Shown piece by piece: positions 9,858 to 21,468 of a stretch of DNA of 64,000 nucleotides. A program made the translations under genes and the position numbers. The notes below the pieces were generated by a model, which had not been told where the DNA came from, did not search any database, and saw nothing but the letters and a program-made list of their open reading frames with translations. Position 1 is the first letter of the stretch. Each line of letters opens with the position of its first letter. This DNA comes from Hofstenia miamia (lineage: Eukaryota > Xenacoelomorpha > Acoela > Hofsteniidae): NCBI GenBank assembly GCA_900660155.1, contig CABFPE010000022.1, positions 112,413 to 176,412 on the forward strand, read 5' to 3'.

Positions 9858-11390
9858 TGTTCAGGTACTTTTGTTATTATTTTATATTTTTCCAAATTAT
9901 TGTCAATTTACTTAAAGGGCAACTCAATATATCATTCCATGAATCCCTAAAATCCTTGAAATACCAAAAGTCTAGAATTACTAGAGTGTATTCTAATTAT
10001 TACGCAATCAAAATCTACAATTTAATATTGGGTCATCTACGAGTTCTAGCTACACTCAAATTGATTTTATCAGGAGATATTGAAACAAATCCTGGACCTA
10101 TTTTTAATCAAGATAAAATTAGCGATGCTTTAGCTAACTACAATCAAAACCTAAAATTTTTGTACCTAAATGCTAGAAGTTTAAGTGCACACCGCACAGA
10201 ATTTCTAAATCTTGTAAATTTAGTAGGGAATAATGCAATATATCTAATTACGGAAACCTGGTTAAATGACTCTGATAACATAGAAGCTCTATATAATCCA
10301 GATTGCAATTATTTTAACTTATTCTTCAAAAATAGATCAAAAAGAGGCGGTGGTTTGATTATCTTAATTCCAAAATTCCTAAAAGCAAAACGTAGAGAAG
10401 ACTTAGAATCGGATCATCAGTTTTTTGAGACACTATGGATTGAAATTAAACAAGTATCGAACTCATGTAGTAATGAATTACTAAATGTTTGCTATAATCC
10501 AAACAAGAATTTTTCATCTGAATTTTGCAATCACAAAATCGATGAAATAGACAATGCTTTTCTGGAGAATAAATTTATTAACATCTTTGGTGATTTCAAT
10601 ATTAATTACTTCAATTATTCTGAATCCGCAAGGATTGATCGCATTTGCAATATTTTCGATTTAAAACTAGTTAATAATACCATTTCGACTAGGCATTCCA
10701 ATCTACTTGACTATTTTATAACTGATAGTTCTAATAAATATCGAAGTTTTATATTTGAATCATTCAGTGATCATACTGTTTGCGTCTATATTTGTAATTA
10801 CAAGTTAAATTCGAATAAGAAAAAAGTAATATATTCAAGGAACTTTCGTAAATTTAATGAAAATATTTTCATAAGTTTGCTGAAGAACATTCCGTTCGAA
10901 CGCATCTATACATTCAATAACGGCGAAACCATGCTTAAATTCATAATTTCTGAAATCACTCATGCATTAAATCGCGTAGCCCCGGTAAAAATCCAGGTAA
11001 TTAACACCAAATCAGGCCCTGCGGTTAATCAACCGCGTGACTCCGACTTAATTAAGCGGCATGTCGCCATCAAGAATCGGCTGTTTGAGATTGCAAAATC
11101 CGACCCAATTAAGATTAATTGGACAAACTATGATAACGCCAAGAAATTAATCACAAAATACCGCAAATCGGCTTTTGAGTCTAAGACTAGACTATACTTC
11201 AAACAGCTGGATAAATCTAGCTAAAAATGGAATTTTTTGAATAAAAGTATTGGAAAAACTAAAGGTTTATCTGTAAACGTTGAAGAAATTAAGTACGATA
11301 ATAAGATATATAAGAATAAGAAAGATATTGCAATTATTTTCAACAAAACTTTTGAAAAAATGGGTAAATTTAACTTTGAGAGTGAAACTA
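9857..11390 (+). pseudogene. LINE ORF2 N-terminal part: 2A peptide and APE endonuclease
   Basis: The ATG at 9857 shares its A with the ORF1 stop (TAATG), a layout known to allow termination-reinitiation in some LINEs. The first about 70 residues are hydrophobic and aromatic at the start (FCYYFIFFQIIV). Residues 73-81 are GDIETNPGP, a full match to the 2A StopGo motif D-x-E-x-N-P-G-P, which makes ribosomes skip the last Gly-Pro bond. The APE domain follows: LNARSL (about 104-109), ITETWL with Glu133, RGGGLIIL, FGDFN (Asp246) and SDH (304-306), the expected metal and catalytic motifs. An in-frame TAA at 11222-11224 interrupts the frame, which then reads on to the N at 11391. No RT motifs are present in this copy. 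Confidence 0.88.
10073..10099 (+). other. 2A-like StopGo site in LINE ORF2
   Basis: Codons for GDIETNPGP match the 2A consensus with no deviation at the critical NPGP. Such sites are documented in some APE-type LINEs of invertebrates. Here it would release a 5'-encoded peptide of about 80 residues from the endonuclease-RT polyprotein. Confidence 0.85.
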
Positions 11391-11455
11391 NAACTAAAGG
11401 TTTATCTGTAAACGTTGAAGAAATTAAGTACGATAATAAGATATATAAGAATAAG
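11257..11455. repeat. 64-bp direct duplication around an assembly N
   Basis: Bases 11257-11320 recur exactly at 11392-11455, immediately after the single N at 11391. The repeat is LINE ORF2 sequence (KGLSVNVEEIKYDNKIYKN). Exact repetition abutting an N suggests a contig join with unmerged overlap. What follows 11456 is not recognisable LINE sequence. Confidence 0.8.
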
Positions 11456-12691
11456 GATAAATCAAAGAATAAAATCAATCAAAAGAAAAAAGCTAAGCTA
11501 AGAAGAAGCAAGGTTTTACTCAAAAAATGAAGACTTCTTCAAAACTGAAATCACTAAACCTGATCTGACCCACAACCCCAACAGATGCATTTCTAACTTG
11601 ACCTGCGTGGATTGCAGGTCAACTCCAATCAGCAAAGGGCTGACCTGATTCACTTCCAACACTATAGTATACATAGTATTGCATAGTATATTAATCAATC
11701 AATTTCAAGAAAATAAAGCCTGTCAACTATAACTAATAATATATCTAGGAAGTTTTTTTAACAATGTGAATGAATAGAAATTGAAATTTTTTAAATTAAA
11801 AAATGAAAAGACATTTCATCTTAATCTTGCACTCAGCTGTGAGGGATACTACCAATGTAATATCAATCAATGAACAAATTCATGCTACTTGCAAATATGC
11901 GATATAGGTCAATCACAATGGCTCATGAACAAAAATTGTGTGGAAAGGTTTTTCAATTAAAAAATATAAAAATTTTTCAATTAGGCAAACAAGCAATCTA
12001 CTATTCAATATCAAATAAACACATCTTGAGTTGACTTGAAAACTGTGAGTGAACAAGCTGCTATGAAATATTTGATGCAAATTTTGTGTAGCACTTCAGT
12101 GGTAAAAGCCACATTTCTAGGAAATATGCTCAAAGTGAAGCAAAAGTGCCCCCATCCTGTCAAAGTCATTGTGTTATAAATAATTAAACATTTTGATTTG
12201 AATTTTGAACATGAATATTCTGTGGCTGTTGTTATTATCTGCGACAGTCTTCTAATAATTTTGAAATATAATAGCATGATCTTATTGCATTTTACCCAGT
12301 GCATATATCTTTATACCCTTTTCCATGTGTCAGTGGGGTAGGGCGGGTTTCCATGCACAACTTCTCAAAGTGTTAATGAAGTATGTTGACTGTAGTCACT
12401 GTATTGATTTTCAATATTTGCTCAGCTAATTCATAAATTTGGCAAATTACTTACTGAAAAATTAGCTTGACATTAAACTATATACATTTTGGTTTTAGAG
12501 CAAAGCTATCACTGAATATAATCGTTTCATGTTAATGTCTACTGATGAATTCCTTATGCAAGAGGCATAGACCATCACATATATTTTACAAATTTCAAAA
12601 TAGTACATACAAAAATATCTAAGGCCAGCTTTCCTGATCACAGAATGTTTATCTTGGGCTATTTACAGTTAAGGAAAGGTTTGCTAGTTTG
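11456..12691. other. AT-rich non-coding stretch
   Basis: No coding region is supported. Small open frames on both strands (for example 12011-12304) lack splice context or conserved motifs. On the minus strand this would be the sequence downstream of the putative terminal exon at 12692-12958. Confidence 0.45.
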
Positions 12692-12958
12692 CTACAATGT
12701 ATTTGATGGCCTAAAAATAATACATGATATTTCTGCCATTCTTTGCTGAGCTTCATGCTTGGGCAAATTCCTCAATTGACTCTCTGTCAATTTCCCAAAA
12801 TGGTAAAATTCGTCTTGTGGAGCAGCAAGAGATAAAGATGACGCAAAAAATTCTGACTGTGGAAGAACAAGATCTGAGCTCATCCCGCTGAGTTCTATCT
12901 CACTTATTCTTTTCTTTGCCAAAGTTGTTTCTTCAGAATATTTATCTTCTGGTATAAT
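12692..12958 (-). CDS. Putative 3' exon of host tyrosine-motif gene
   Basis: On the minus strand an acceptor (TTGTTTAG) at 12959-12960 opens 88 codons in phase 0 and ends with TAG at 12692-12694. The product starts IIPEDKYSEETTLAKKR and contains a polar helix-like end with QDEFYHFGKLTESQLRNLP and KHEAQQRMAEI. Codon use and composition are protein-like, unlike the surrounding DNA. A splice exit inside (ATATCAT before GTATTA) is possible, so this may be internal rather than terminal. Phase 0 matches the small upstream exons at 15.4-18.9 kb. The domain is not one I recognise. QDEFYHF may supply another tyrosine site. Assignment to the same gene as the upstream exons is inference from strand, phase and order. 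Confidence 0.55.
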   Translation of the reverse strand: MIPEDKYSEETTLAKKRISEIELSGMSSDLVLPQSEFFASSLSLAAPQDEFYHFGKLTESQLRNLPKHEAQQRMAEISCIIFRPSNTL

Positions 12959-13380
12959 CTAAACAACGTCTTGGCATCATACATATAAATTGTAACTTTA
13001 GTCTAGGTAATAGTGTATTTCAAAGTAATAGAAAACTTAAGTGGATTAGCAAATGAATTACTAATTCAGAAAAAGTAGTACTTGTGCAAGATGCAAAATG
13101 TCATTCCAACAAATGTGTTATATAAGTAAGTATAAGGATTTAGCACCACATCAAGAGGGCTTAAAATCAATAAAATCAATATATATATGAAAACAACTAT
13201 TGAAATATATTAATAAAGAACATTGTTTATATTTCAATTAAAAATAATTTAAATATTAATTAAAAAAATAAAAGACAAATTTAAAAAACATTCTTCATTA
13301 AATTTTTTTCAACAAAGGCTTGGCAAATCCTATCTAAGTTCATTTCCATGACAGAGTTTATGTTAAATTAGTTGAAGAAA
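12959..13380. other. Intron-like AT-rich DNA
   Basis: This lies between the putative 3' exon and the inverted-repeat element at 13381, with no feature seen. Confidence 0.4.
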
Positions 13381-13689
13381 GGCAAGTAGGTTACACAAAA
13401 TGACGTAATTGCTGATTCACAGATATTGACATGGGTTTTGAAATGCCATCTAGTGGTGATGTAATCTATATTAACAATTATGTACACAAACAATAGTAAG
13501 CATGCAAACAAAAATGACTGCATAAATAAGAGATTCACTATAGCAAGAATATGTTTATGAATCATTGAAAATCAGGTCTTGAAAAATTAAAAATGAGTCA
13601 GTAATAACATCACTGCTAGATGGCATTGCAAACCCCTTGTCAATATCCATGAATCAGCAATTACGTCACTTTGTGTAACATCCCTTGCC
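13381..13689. mobile_element. MITE-like element with about 85-bp inverted arms
   Basis: The left arm (13381 to about 13465) and right arm (about 13600-13689) are inverted repeats with roughly 85% agreement by eye. Both begin GGCAAG and share TTACACAAA, TGACGTAATTGCTGATTCA and ATGCCATCTAG. The centre is AT-rich and non-coding. The target duplication is unclear because the flanking AAA/TTT extends the inverted repeat. This is a non-autonomous DNA element of undetermined superfamily. Confidence 0.65.
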
Positions 13690-13799
13690 TTTATTCCACT
13701 ACTATGCTTAACTGGAGGATAATTAAATTAAAAATGCGCATTTAGACATTGACTATAATTAATTCCAACCCAAAGAGAAGAAGCCTATGGCATATCTAC

Positions 13800-15280
13800 T
13801 CCAGATCATTATCTCATTGACAACCTTTAGAGATGAACCTTTGATTGCACTTCAAAATGAAAATGTCAATGCAATAGTTGATATATGGAGAGTTGATAAG
13901 TATAAAGCAGGATATAAGCAACCAATAATGGTAAAATTAAGATCTGCTTGATATCAAAGAAAAATCCTAGTAGTTGCACATAAGCTTAAAAATTTTCAAA
14001 ATAAAATATATGTTTGTGAAGCTTTATCACCTCAAGAACTTGGAATAGAACGCACTTTACTCAAAACTTTTAGAAAAAGCCTGTTGCTTGCAATTTGTTG
14101 ATTTTCTAGAAAAGTATGATGTTATACACTGTTTTCAATTTTGGTACAGAAAAGATCATTCAACAGAAACATTAATAGATGATATTTTTCATTCAAAATG
14201 CACCATGCAAGTACTTTTGATCAAAGGGCAACACTTGATTTAGTAGATCATTCAATACTAATCAAAATTTTGGAAAATTGTGGCATAAAGCATACTGTGC
14301 TCAATTGTATACAATCATATTTGACTGAAAGAATGCAATATGTTTCATTTAAAAATCTAAATTGCTCGAAAATATATGTGGAGTGCCTCAAGGCTCTATC
14401 CAAGGCTCTATGTTGTTTATAATTTATAACTCTTTTATAGGCAAATATCTAGCATCTCATTCAATTAATCATTGTATGTATGCTGATGATACACAATTTT
14501 TTGTAACAGCAAATTCTAAAAATATGTAAATTGCTCAACAATGCTGTTTAAAGATGATATGTAGTTTAGAAAAACGTCTATTTCCTGCACATCAAATTTT
14601 AAGTACTTCAAAACTAGTATCTTAACACTTTTCAATAATCAAAGTTTTAATAAATATACTGAAAATGTTCATAATCTTGGCTTAGTATTCAATAGGAATT
14701 TAACAAAGAAGGATAATGTATCTCAGCTAGTTAAAAATTCATACTTTATTTTGAAAAACCTTTACAAAATTAGAAATTATCTGCCAATAAATGCTCAATC
14801 AGATCTTGTCAGAACATTAATTCTAGCTAAACTAGACTACTGTAATGCCTGCTTTTTGGTATAGACAATATTTTAATACAGAAACTTCAAAGAACTCAAA
14901 ATCAATGTGTACACTTTGTTTTTTATATGAAAGGGCTGGAACATATCAGTTCTGCAATCAATCAACTTCATTAGTTCAAGATTTCCTATTTCATAAAAAT
15001 ATAGTTTACATAACAATCTTCAAAGGAGTTCATAATAATGTTCATACACATTTAAGTCATTTATTTGTTTTTGAAAATTCAACTTCTAAACAATATTTAA
15101 TAAAAATTAGAAATCACAAATATATTGAATCATAAAAATCAATTTCAATTGCTGGTGCCTATATTTTTAACAATCTTAGTACAACTACCAGAACAGCCAA
15201 AACTTTATCAAGTTTTAAGAAATTTCTGAAAACAGAACTCTTTGATCTACAATTAGCCAAACTCAATATTTAAACATATT
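13800..15280 (+). mobile_element. Decayed LINE fragment (ORF1 end and reverse transcriptase)
   Basis: Pieces in several frames spell a LINE. Near 13960-14060 is RKILVVAHKLKNFQNKIYV with ALSPQE, like an ORF1 C-terminus. From about 14090 the RT follows: FLEKYDVIHCFQFWYRKDHS, LDLVDHSILIKILENCGIKH, the GVPQGS-type block damaged near 14390, and MYADDTQFFV (YADD active site) near 14477. It ends with TTTRTAKTLSSFKKFLKTEL before a TAA at about 15270. The layout fits the jockey/CR1/L2 side of LINEs. Multiple stops and frameshifts show an old, inactive copy. It sits in an intron of the host gene, antisense to it. An (AT)n tract lies just downstream at 15342-15358. Confidence 0.75.
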
Positions 15281-15435
15281 TTTTTTATTTTATAGCAGAC
15301 TAGAATTTGTTTTACAAATATGTTTGTAATATTAGAAATACATTATATATATATATATACTTTGATTTCTTAGAAAGCCAAGGATGTCTGGATATCTAAA
15401 AAAGTTTATAAACAACCTACAATTAAAACACTCAC

Positions 15436-15516
15436 AGCACTGCTCTTATCTTGATCCTCATTTGATTCGTCAGGAGCAATGTATTCACATCCTTTGTCAT
15501 TATCATCAGGAGCGAG
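15436..15516 (-). CDS. Host exon with YIAP motif (unit 1)
   Basis: This is an 81-nt phase-0 exon on the minus strand, preceded by ATTGTAG and followed by GTGAGT. It encodes 27 residues starting LAPDDNDKGCEYIAPDES and ending DQDKSSA. The tyrosine is in a YxxP context with acidic residues around it, the type of site phosphorylated by Src-family kinases and bound by CRK-like SH2 domains (family knowledge). It lacks the first tyrosine (YxAP) seen in its sister exons, having LAPDD at that place. The flanking introns match those of the exons at 18.6, 18.9, 35.2 and 50.4 kb, so this is one of five copies of a duplicated exon. Confidence 0.7.
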
Positions 15517-18500
15517 CTACAATACACAATTTTTAAATAATGTTTAAATCTAAACATAATTGTAAAGGATTATTGAAATTTCAGAAAATAAAAATAAATA
15601 TGTTAAAGTAGTTAAAATTTAAAAAAACTTTTTAAACAATAAAGGTCAAAATATTATATTTGCTAAAATATTACAATTTTAGATCTACAAACTAAAAATA
15701 CATGAACAATATAAAATAATAATAAATGTGTAAGTCTATGCATGTGATGAGCTCAGTGTAAAATCAGTAAATGAGCTGAGAACAGGCCTGCCTATTGGAA
15801 TTGGATTTTCATTGGAAGAATTTTACAGAAACTTTTCCAACATAGAATTTTCCACATGAATAAAGTAGTATACTCTGAACATAAAAAAATACAGAAAAAG
15901 TTAAGTGGAAATGCTATTCTTTAATAATTAAAACACAGTATATTTAAATAAAATAAGTGACTAATAGTCATAATAAAAACTTCATTTAATTTGAAAATTT
16001 TGTCTGGTTTCTAAATGATAGTAAAAGAGAATCTTCATAGACATAGATAGTGTATAAATAAATGTAATTTGTCTTGAACAGGTCACACATGAAAGTATGA
16101 AATAACTTGTTATTTAAGTAATAAATAAATAATAAAACTGTGAGTTACTAAGCAAGTATCTTAAAAACAATTTTAGTGAATTTTAGAGTGTAACTTCAAC
16201 TGCTGAAATTATTGTAAAATAATATGCTTCATTAAAAATAACAACAGAAGCCACTAATTAGGTAAACTAAATAACATTCTAAAGTTTCAGAACTTACTGG
16301 TTTTAAAGACAGCAGTTTACATATCTGAACATTAAATTACAGTATATAGTGAAGAGGATAGAATTCATAATCATAATGTACACAGCTGTTAGATAATTCA
16401 ATTTATCCACTGCATTGATGCTTGGGTTTGTAAATTTGATTTCACTGGCTAGACAAAACATTAAACAATCAAAATCTGTAAAACACACTATTTGTTCCAA
16501 TTTCAGTAAATTACTAAGAGCATCTTTTGTTGAGGATTCCAGTAATCCAGCTTATTATTTTTTCAATACACTTTTAGAAAGTATAACCTTTGCCATGAAG
16601 ATCCAGATAAAATGGAAAGGACTGTAATCATAATTGAATTTTTAAGTATTAAACTAAAGGAGCCTAAGTTTTAAACATAAATTTCTCTCTTTCAGAATTG
16701 AAAGCTTAAGAAATAAGTTTATGCATTAAGAAAAGAAACCAAAAAATTAATTTCATTATACTATTTATGTCCCTCAATTGAGCCTGCATAGCTATTCCAG
16801 CATGATATGATATACATACATATGTGTGGTCTCATATTAAGCAGAATTCTGAATGGGTAAACTTTGTTGATAGTTGGTGTAATGCTATGATACAATATTA
16901 TCAATAGTTCTAGGATATTCTGTATGTGAAAACTAAATAAACTATGCTAAACTTTACATTTCCAGAACAATTTTACTTTTCCTGCTAAAGCAAAATAAAA
17001 TGATTTACTCCTAATCACAATAAATAGCTTTTTATTCAAATTTTCCTCTCTCATGCTTATACATCTTTGATTTAGAATCTCAAAATATTTGCTGAAGGAT
17101 TTCTCTACAGTAGCACCAGGGAGTTTCTACAAACATGGTACCAAATCATAAAAAACTCTCAATAGAACACACATAAATATAAAACATGAATTACTGTGTT
17201 ATTTATCCATATTGCATTGCATACTATATTTTCTAATAACTAGGAGTTTGTTCAGATGGGCAAAGTACTGTTGTGTGAGACAGGTGGGAATCATCTTACT
17301 ATTTATCTAAGTTTTTTGGAATGGAATTCTTCAAATATGAAAAGAGGTAAAAAAAATTTTCATAATGAAATCCCCATGGATCTTGCACATGTATCCTATA
17401 TTTTGATTAGGAGCAAGATGGTACATCATTTGTGATCATACAGGCTTCAACCTCCCCACATCCCCTGAATTTACAAAAAAACTACAAATCATTGAAATAG
17501 TGTTGAGCAAGTAGAAATTTTAGTGGTGAGCCCTCTTCTAATATGTTCCAGTTCAAAGAAATGCATCTATGCACTTTCATGAGTTTTAAAATTGGTTAAA
17601 CCTAGATAAAAAAGCATTGCATGAAAAAATTTAAACTTTTGCTCCCATTCAAAAAATTCCTCTTCAACCCAAGGGTGTGTTCCTGCAAGGCTCTAAGAGG
17701 GAGCATACTTTGCACTGAAACCTGACGAAAAATCAAACAAATAAGAAGATTAACAGAGGTTTCAGGTGTGGAGAGTTGTATTGATCAACTTTAGGATCAT
17801 GTATTTTAGCATCATTCTGTATCAAAACATCTACAAAAAAAGCTAATGCATTTGTTTCTTAATAATAATACTGATTTTTTTTGTTTTCTTTGACAAAATG
17901 TATTTTCATAGTTTTACAAGCAAAATCCTGGCAAGGATAATCACTTACAGAAAATCAGTGCATTATACCTAAATAAGTATTATATGAAATGAAAAATATC
18001 TAATGCATGTTGCAAAGAAAGCAAACTCACAGTTAGATTAGGATTTGATTGGATTCCAATTGGACAATTCTAGATATTGGATTGGATTTGATTGGAGTGA
18101 AAAATCTGTCCAATGGGCAAGCTTGTATCTCCAATTGTGTTTTGACAGGAAAATGAAATATGAGGTGGACAGAGTCAACTTCACATTTTTAGAAATGGAT
18201 TTAGAAAAGCAATGAAAATTCAAGATTCAAACAGCAGTAACCACTAAAACTGAACAAATTACTTCCCACAATTTGAAAATGATCTTCTTGAGCATGCCAA
18301 ATGCTTGCAATTGTTTCTAGAAATCAATGCAAAACGCTTGAAATCATGTTTATTAATCTAGAAATCAATGCTGAAAACCCATAGCATCATTTGCAGTTTT
18401 TTTAAGACAGTTTCTCTGCTATTTTCCTGAAAAGTGAATTCTCAGACACCCTATATTTTCAACTTTCTTAATAGGCTTCATTTACACACTATTTCAGGCT

Positions 18501-18558
18501 TTGTAAACTTCAGAACATCTATGTGGATTTATACATAACCTACAATTAAAACACTCAC
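15517..18558. other. Intron of host gene with segmentally duplicated DNA
   Basis: No coding region is supported. 15520-15860 matches the flanks of the other small exons. 17400-18530 matches 36180-36970 and in part 50820-51500, with shared stretches such as AATATGTTCCAGTT, AAAATTTAAACTTTTGCTCC and CTTGAAATC. These are parts of the same duplicated gene segment on the minus strand. Confidence 0.55.
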
Positions 18559-18651
18559 AAAACTGCTCTCATCTTGATCCCCATTTGATTTGTCAGAAGC
18601 ATTGCAATCACATTCTTTGTCATAGTCATCAGGAGCATCATATGTAGCAAA
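18559..18651 (-). CDS. Host exon with YDAP motif (unit 2)
   Basis: This is a 93-nt phase-0 exon on the minus strand between TTTTAG and GTGAGT. It encodes 31 residues beginning FATYDAPDDYDKEC and ending DQDESSF. Tyr4 is in a YDAP (YxxP) motif and a second tyrosine follows in DDYDKE. The second motif position of sister exons (YIAP/YIAS) is CNAS here, so that tyrosine is lost. It is nearly identical to the exon at 35.2 kb. The upstream exon at 18870-18950 is only about 220 bp away, showing head-to-tail exon duplication. Confidence 0.72.
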
Positions 18652-18869
18652 CTAAAACACTTGATTTTTTAATAATGTTTAAATCTAATAATATTGAAAT
18701 TAACACTAGTCAGCACAAGTAAGTTAAAATGTATTTCCAGGGAAATAAAAATAAGGATGTCTAAGTAGTTCAAATTTAAGAAAAAAATTCTTATAAAACC
18801 AAGGATGTCTGGATACCTAAAAAAAGTTTTTACACAACCTATTATTTAAACACTAATGGCACAACTCAC

Positions 18870-18950
18870 ATCTTGACCATCATTTGATTCAACAGAAGCA
18901 ATGTAGACACATTCTTCATCATCATCAGCAGGAGCATTGTAGAGTTCATG
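18870..18950 (-). CDS. Host exon with YNAP and YIAS motifs (unit 3)
   Basis: This is an 81-nt phase-0 exon on the minus strand, with acceptor TTATTTTAG and donor GTGAGT. It encodes HELYNAPADDDEECVYIA followed by SVESNDGQD. The two tyrosines are 12 residues apart, the first in YNAP and the second in YIAS. The same two-tyrosine plan is kept in the 50.4-kb exon. Conserved splice sites and reading frame across copies argue for selection rather than chance. Confidence 0.75.
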
Positions 18951-20900
18951 CTAAAATAATGGTAAAAGCTATAAACAACCAAATTTATGCATAGACAAAT
19001 TTTATCTACTACATGTATAAGCTTGCAGATTCAAAAAAAGTTTGAAATGTGTTCTATGCAAATATTCTTGAACTAAATTAATGCTAAGTCAGCACAAAAA
19101 ACATTCAAATATAAATCATCAAAGCAGAAGAAATTTAAAAAAGGGCTTTTTAAACAATAAGATTCAAACAATATATTTGCTAAGAAAACTGCAATTTTAG
19201 AACTACAAGCTAAAAATGCATGCATAATATATAACAATAGTAAATGTTTATGTCTATGCATGTGATGAGATCAGTGTAAAAATGGTAAATGTGCTGAGAA
19301 CAGGCTTGTTCATTGGAATTGGATTTTTATGTTAATAAATGTATAGAAACTTCCAATATGGCAATTTATTATAACATAGTTTTCTTAATAATTCCTCATA
19401 CTATTACAATAATCACATTGGATATGGGTTGATTATACTAGTGCTCTGTATCTCAGGATATTTTTGCTTTATTCACACACTATTTCAGATTTCATAAACT
19501 GCAGAAAATCTGCATGGATCTATTATTTTTTGCACACCCTTGCCTGTGAAATCATATATGATAATATGTGTATCTTTTAAACTACAATGTCTGTCATGGA
19601 GCTCTTCTAAATTTATATTAAAGGACATTGTTTGAGTCTAATATTGAAAAGTTAAATTTTAACACTTTCTAATTAGTTATTTTGATCTTTATTTTTTTAA
19701 ACTAATTATTATTTATATTACAGACAATGTAATAAGTAATTATAACTTAATTGATTAAAAATGCAATGGATCCTATGATATTTTTTCTATTTTACATAGT
19801 AAAATTCATGTAAGATGTTTATTATTTGGGTGATAATTCCCCTAATTTTTCTATGGAATGTTGTCTGATTATATATTGAACAATATTAGAAATTCTCTGA
19901 TTGTGTAATGATGCAATACATATTTGGAAACATCTGTTTCTGTTTGTTACATATTCAATTGAGGCGTTTCCTTCCATTCAAACAATTGTGTATTCTTGTA
20001 ACAAAGGAGCAAAAAACATTTACTATTACAGACAATGATTACAAATGTTTAATAAATACAACACTTGATATGATGCCTGCCAGTCAAAAAAGAACTTATC
20101 TATAAATGGTTTCTGCATTTAACACACATTGCAAAATACAATTTGATCTCCAAGAGCCTCCCCACCAATATCCTAACAAGAAATATTGATGAAATTCTGC
20201 AAACTACAAAAACATATTTAATACAAAATTGGTGACCAGTGCTTCTTTATCAGCATTATCCCCAGGAAGACTCTAAATTCACTGATATAAAAACTGCTCT
20301 TTATAAAATATCAAAAATGAAAGAAGAGATCATATATATATGTGATAATTCTTATATTTCTTTGCATATTAAACTTTATAAAATCACATATCTTCTTCCT
20401 GGCATTCAACAGTGCAATGTCCCTCTGAGATGCCTAAGCAATATCATATTTAAAAAAAATTATTATTTTAGTGAATTTAACACACTTATTTAGATATCAT
20501 TTGTGAATAAATTATATTATGCTTCTTTAGATAATAAGAGAGAAATAATTATGTGATATCTAATTCTTGTATTAGTATTAAATTGCAAAAGAGGGAAAAC
20601 AAAGTTAATGTTTAATTTATTTGTTATTTGTTTACACTGGAATCATTACATGAAATAATCAAACTCAATTTTCAGCATGATAGAGTTCTGTGTATAGTGT
20701 TATTTAAATTAACCACAGACGTCATGTAGAGAGATGCACTAGAGTAATTCATCCACTAACACTGCACCAGGTCAGTGTGAAGCCTTGTGGTCAGCAGCAC
20801 TTGAGAAACCTAAATACAATTGTGTTAGTCACTGGCATTACTTGTGAATTCATCATAGATATATTCAGTAATATGGAATACTAACAGTTTAGGGATTGTT
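18951..20900. other. Intron-like AT-rich DNA
   Basis: 18951-19390 repeats the flank of the small-exon unit. 19470-19520 again carries the TTTCAG...CTGCAGAA block seen in the duplicated segments. Nothing coding is supported to about 20.9 kb. The short frames at 19908-20105 and 20239-20493 show no splice context or recognisable domain. Confidence 0.45.
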
Positions 20901-21180
20901 ACTACTGATGAAAGGAATGCTGAAATAGTTACTGACAAGGATAGTAAATTATAATGGAAATAACCCAAATATTGTTGAGAGTACAGATTTCACATGGCAA
21001 CCATGACATGCTTAGGAGGAACAGATGGAAAACAGAAATGCTATGATTACAGGAAAATGGACACAGGAAAATACTCCTGCAAAATCAGTGATGATGAAGA
21101 ATAAACAGAAAGATTCTTTAGTTGAAACAAATGCAGGATTAAAGGCATTCTTGTTATCACCAAAATAAAAAGCATACAGT

Positions 21181-21381
21181 GTGACAGGGAGTAAATGTAA
21201 AGTAAAAGAGAAGGATGTTAAATGTTATGGTTGTGGACAAAAGGGACATAAGAAACCAGACTGCCTGAAACAAATAAACATAATTGGAGACAAAGAGGCT
21301 TATTATGATGAAGAGGATGTATTGCAGACAGAAGACGAAATTGAAGAAGCATTGCCAACTGACAAGGGGTTGGAAAACTAA
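21181..21381 (+). pseudogene. Gypsy fossil 1: end of gag with zinc knuckle
   Basis: This contains CYGCGQKGHKKPDC, a CCHC knuckle of nucleocapsid type that binds the element's RNA. Upstream gag sequence is present but too decayed to bound. An acidic tail (EEDVLQTEDEIEEA) follows. Confidence 0.75.
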
Positions 21382-21468
21382 GCAGAACACTGACTCATGA
21401 AACTGTGCCTTAATAATGATCCTGACAAACCTTGACATGATGAACACGATAATGATAGCTATCAATGG

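Larger units (their letters stand above)
8737..11390 (+). mobile_element. APE-type LINE, copy 1 (5' half; ends at an assembly gap)
   Basis: This is a non-LTR retrotransposon with two ORFs: ORF1 with an SGNH-hydrolase-like core, and ORF2 with a 2A peptide and an apurinic-like endonuclease (APE). ORF1 with an esterase fold is known from the CR1/L2 side of the LINE tree, so that is the likeliest group. The copy stops before the reverse transcriptase, exactly where a single N interrupts the sequence (11391). LINEs are usually truncated at the 5' end, so loss of the 3' half here is better explained by assembly or by later deletion. A second, more decayed copy lies at 57.07-59.3 kb. Confidence 0.88.

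Noticed and set aside
16303-16627. Overlapping small ORFs on both strands
   Set aside because: No conserved motif, no splice context, and within intronic duplicated DNA.
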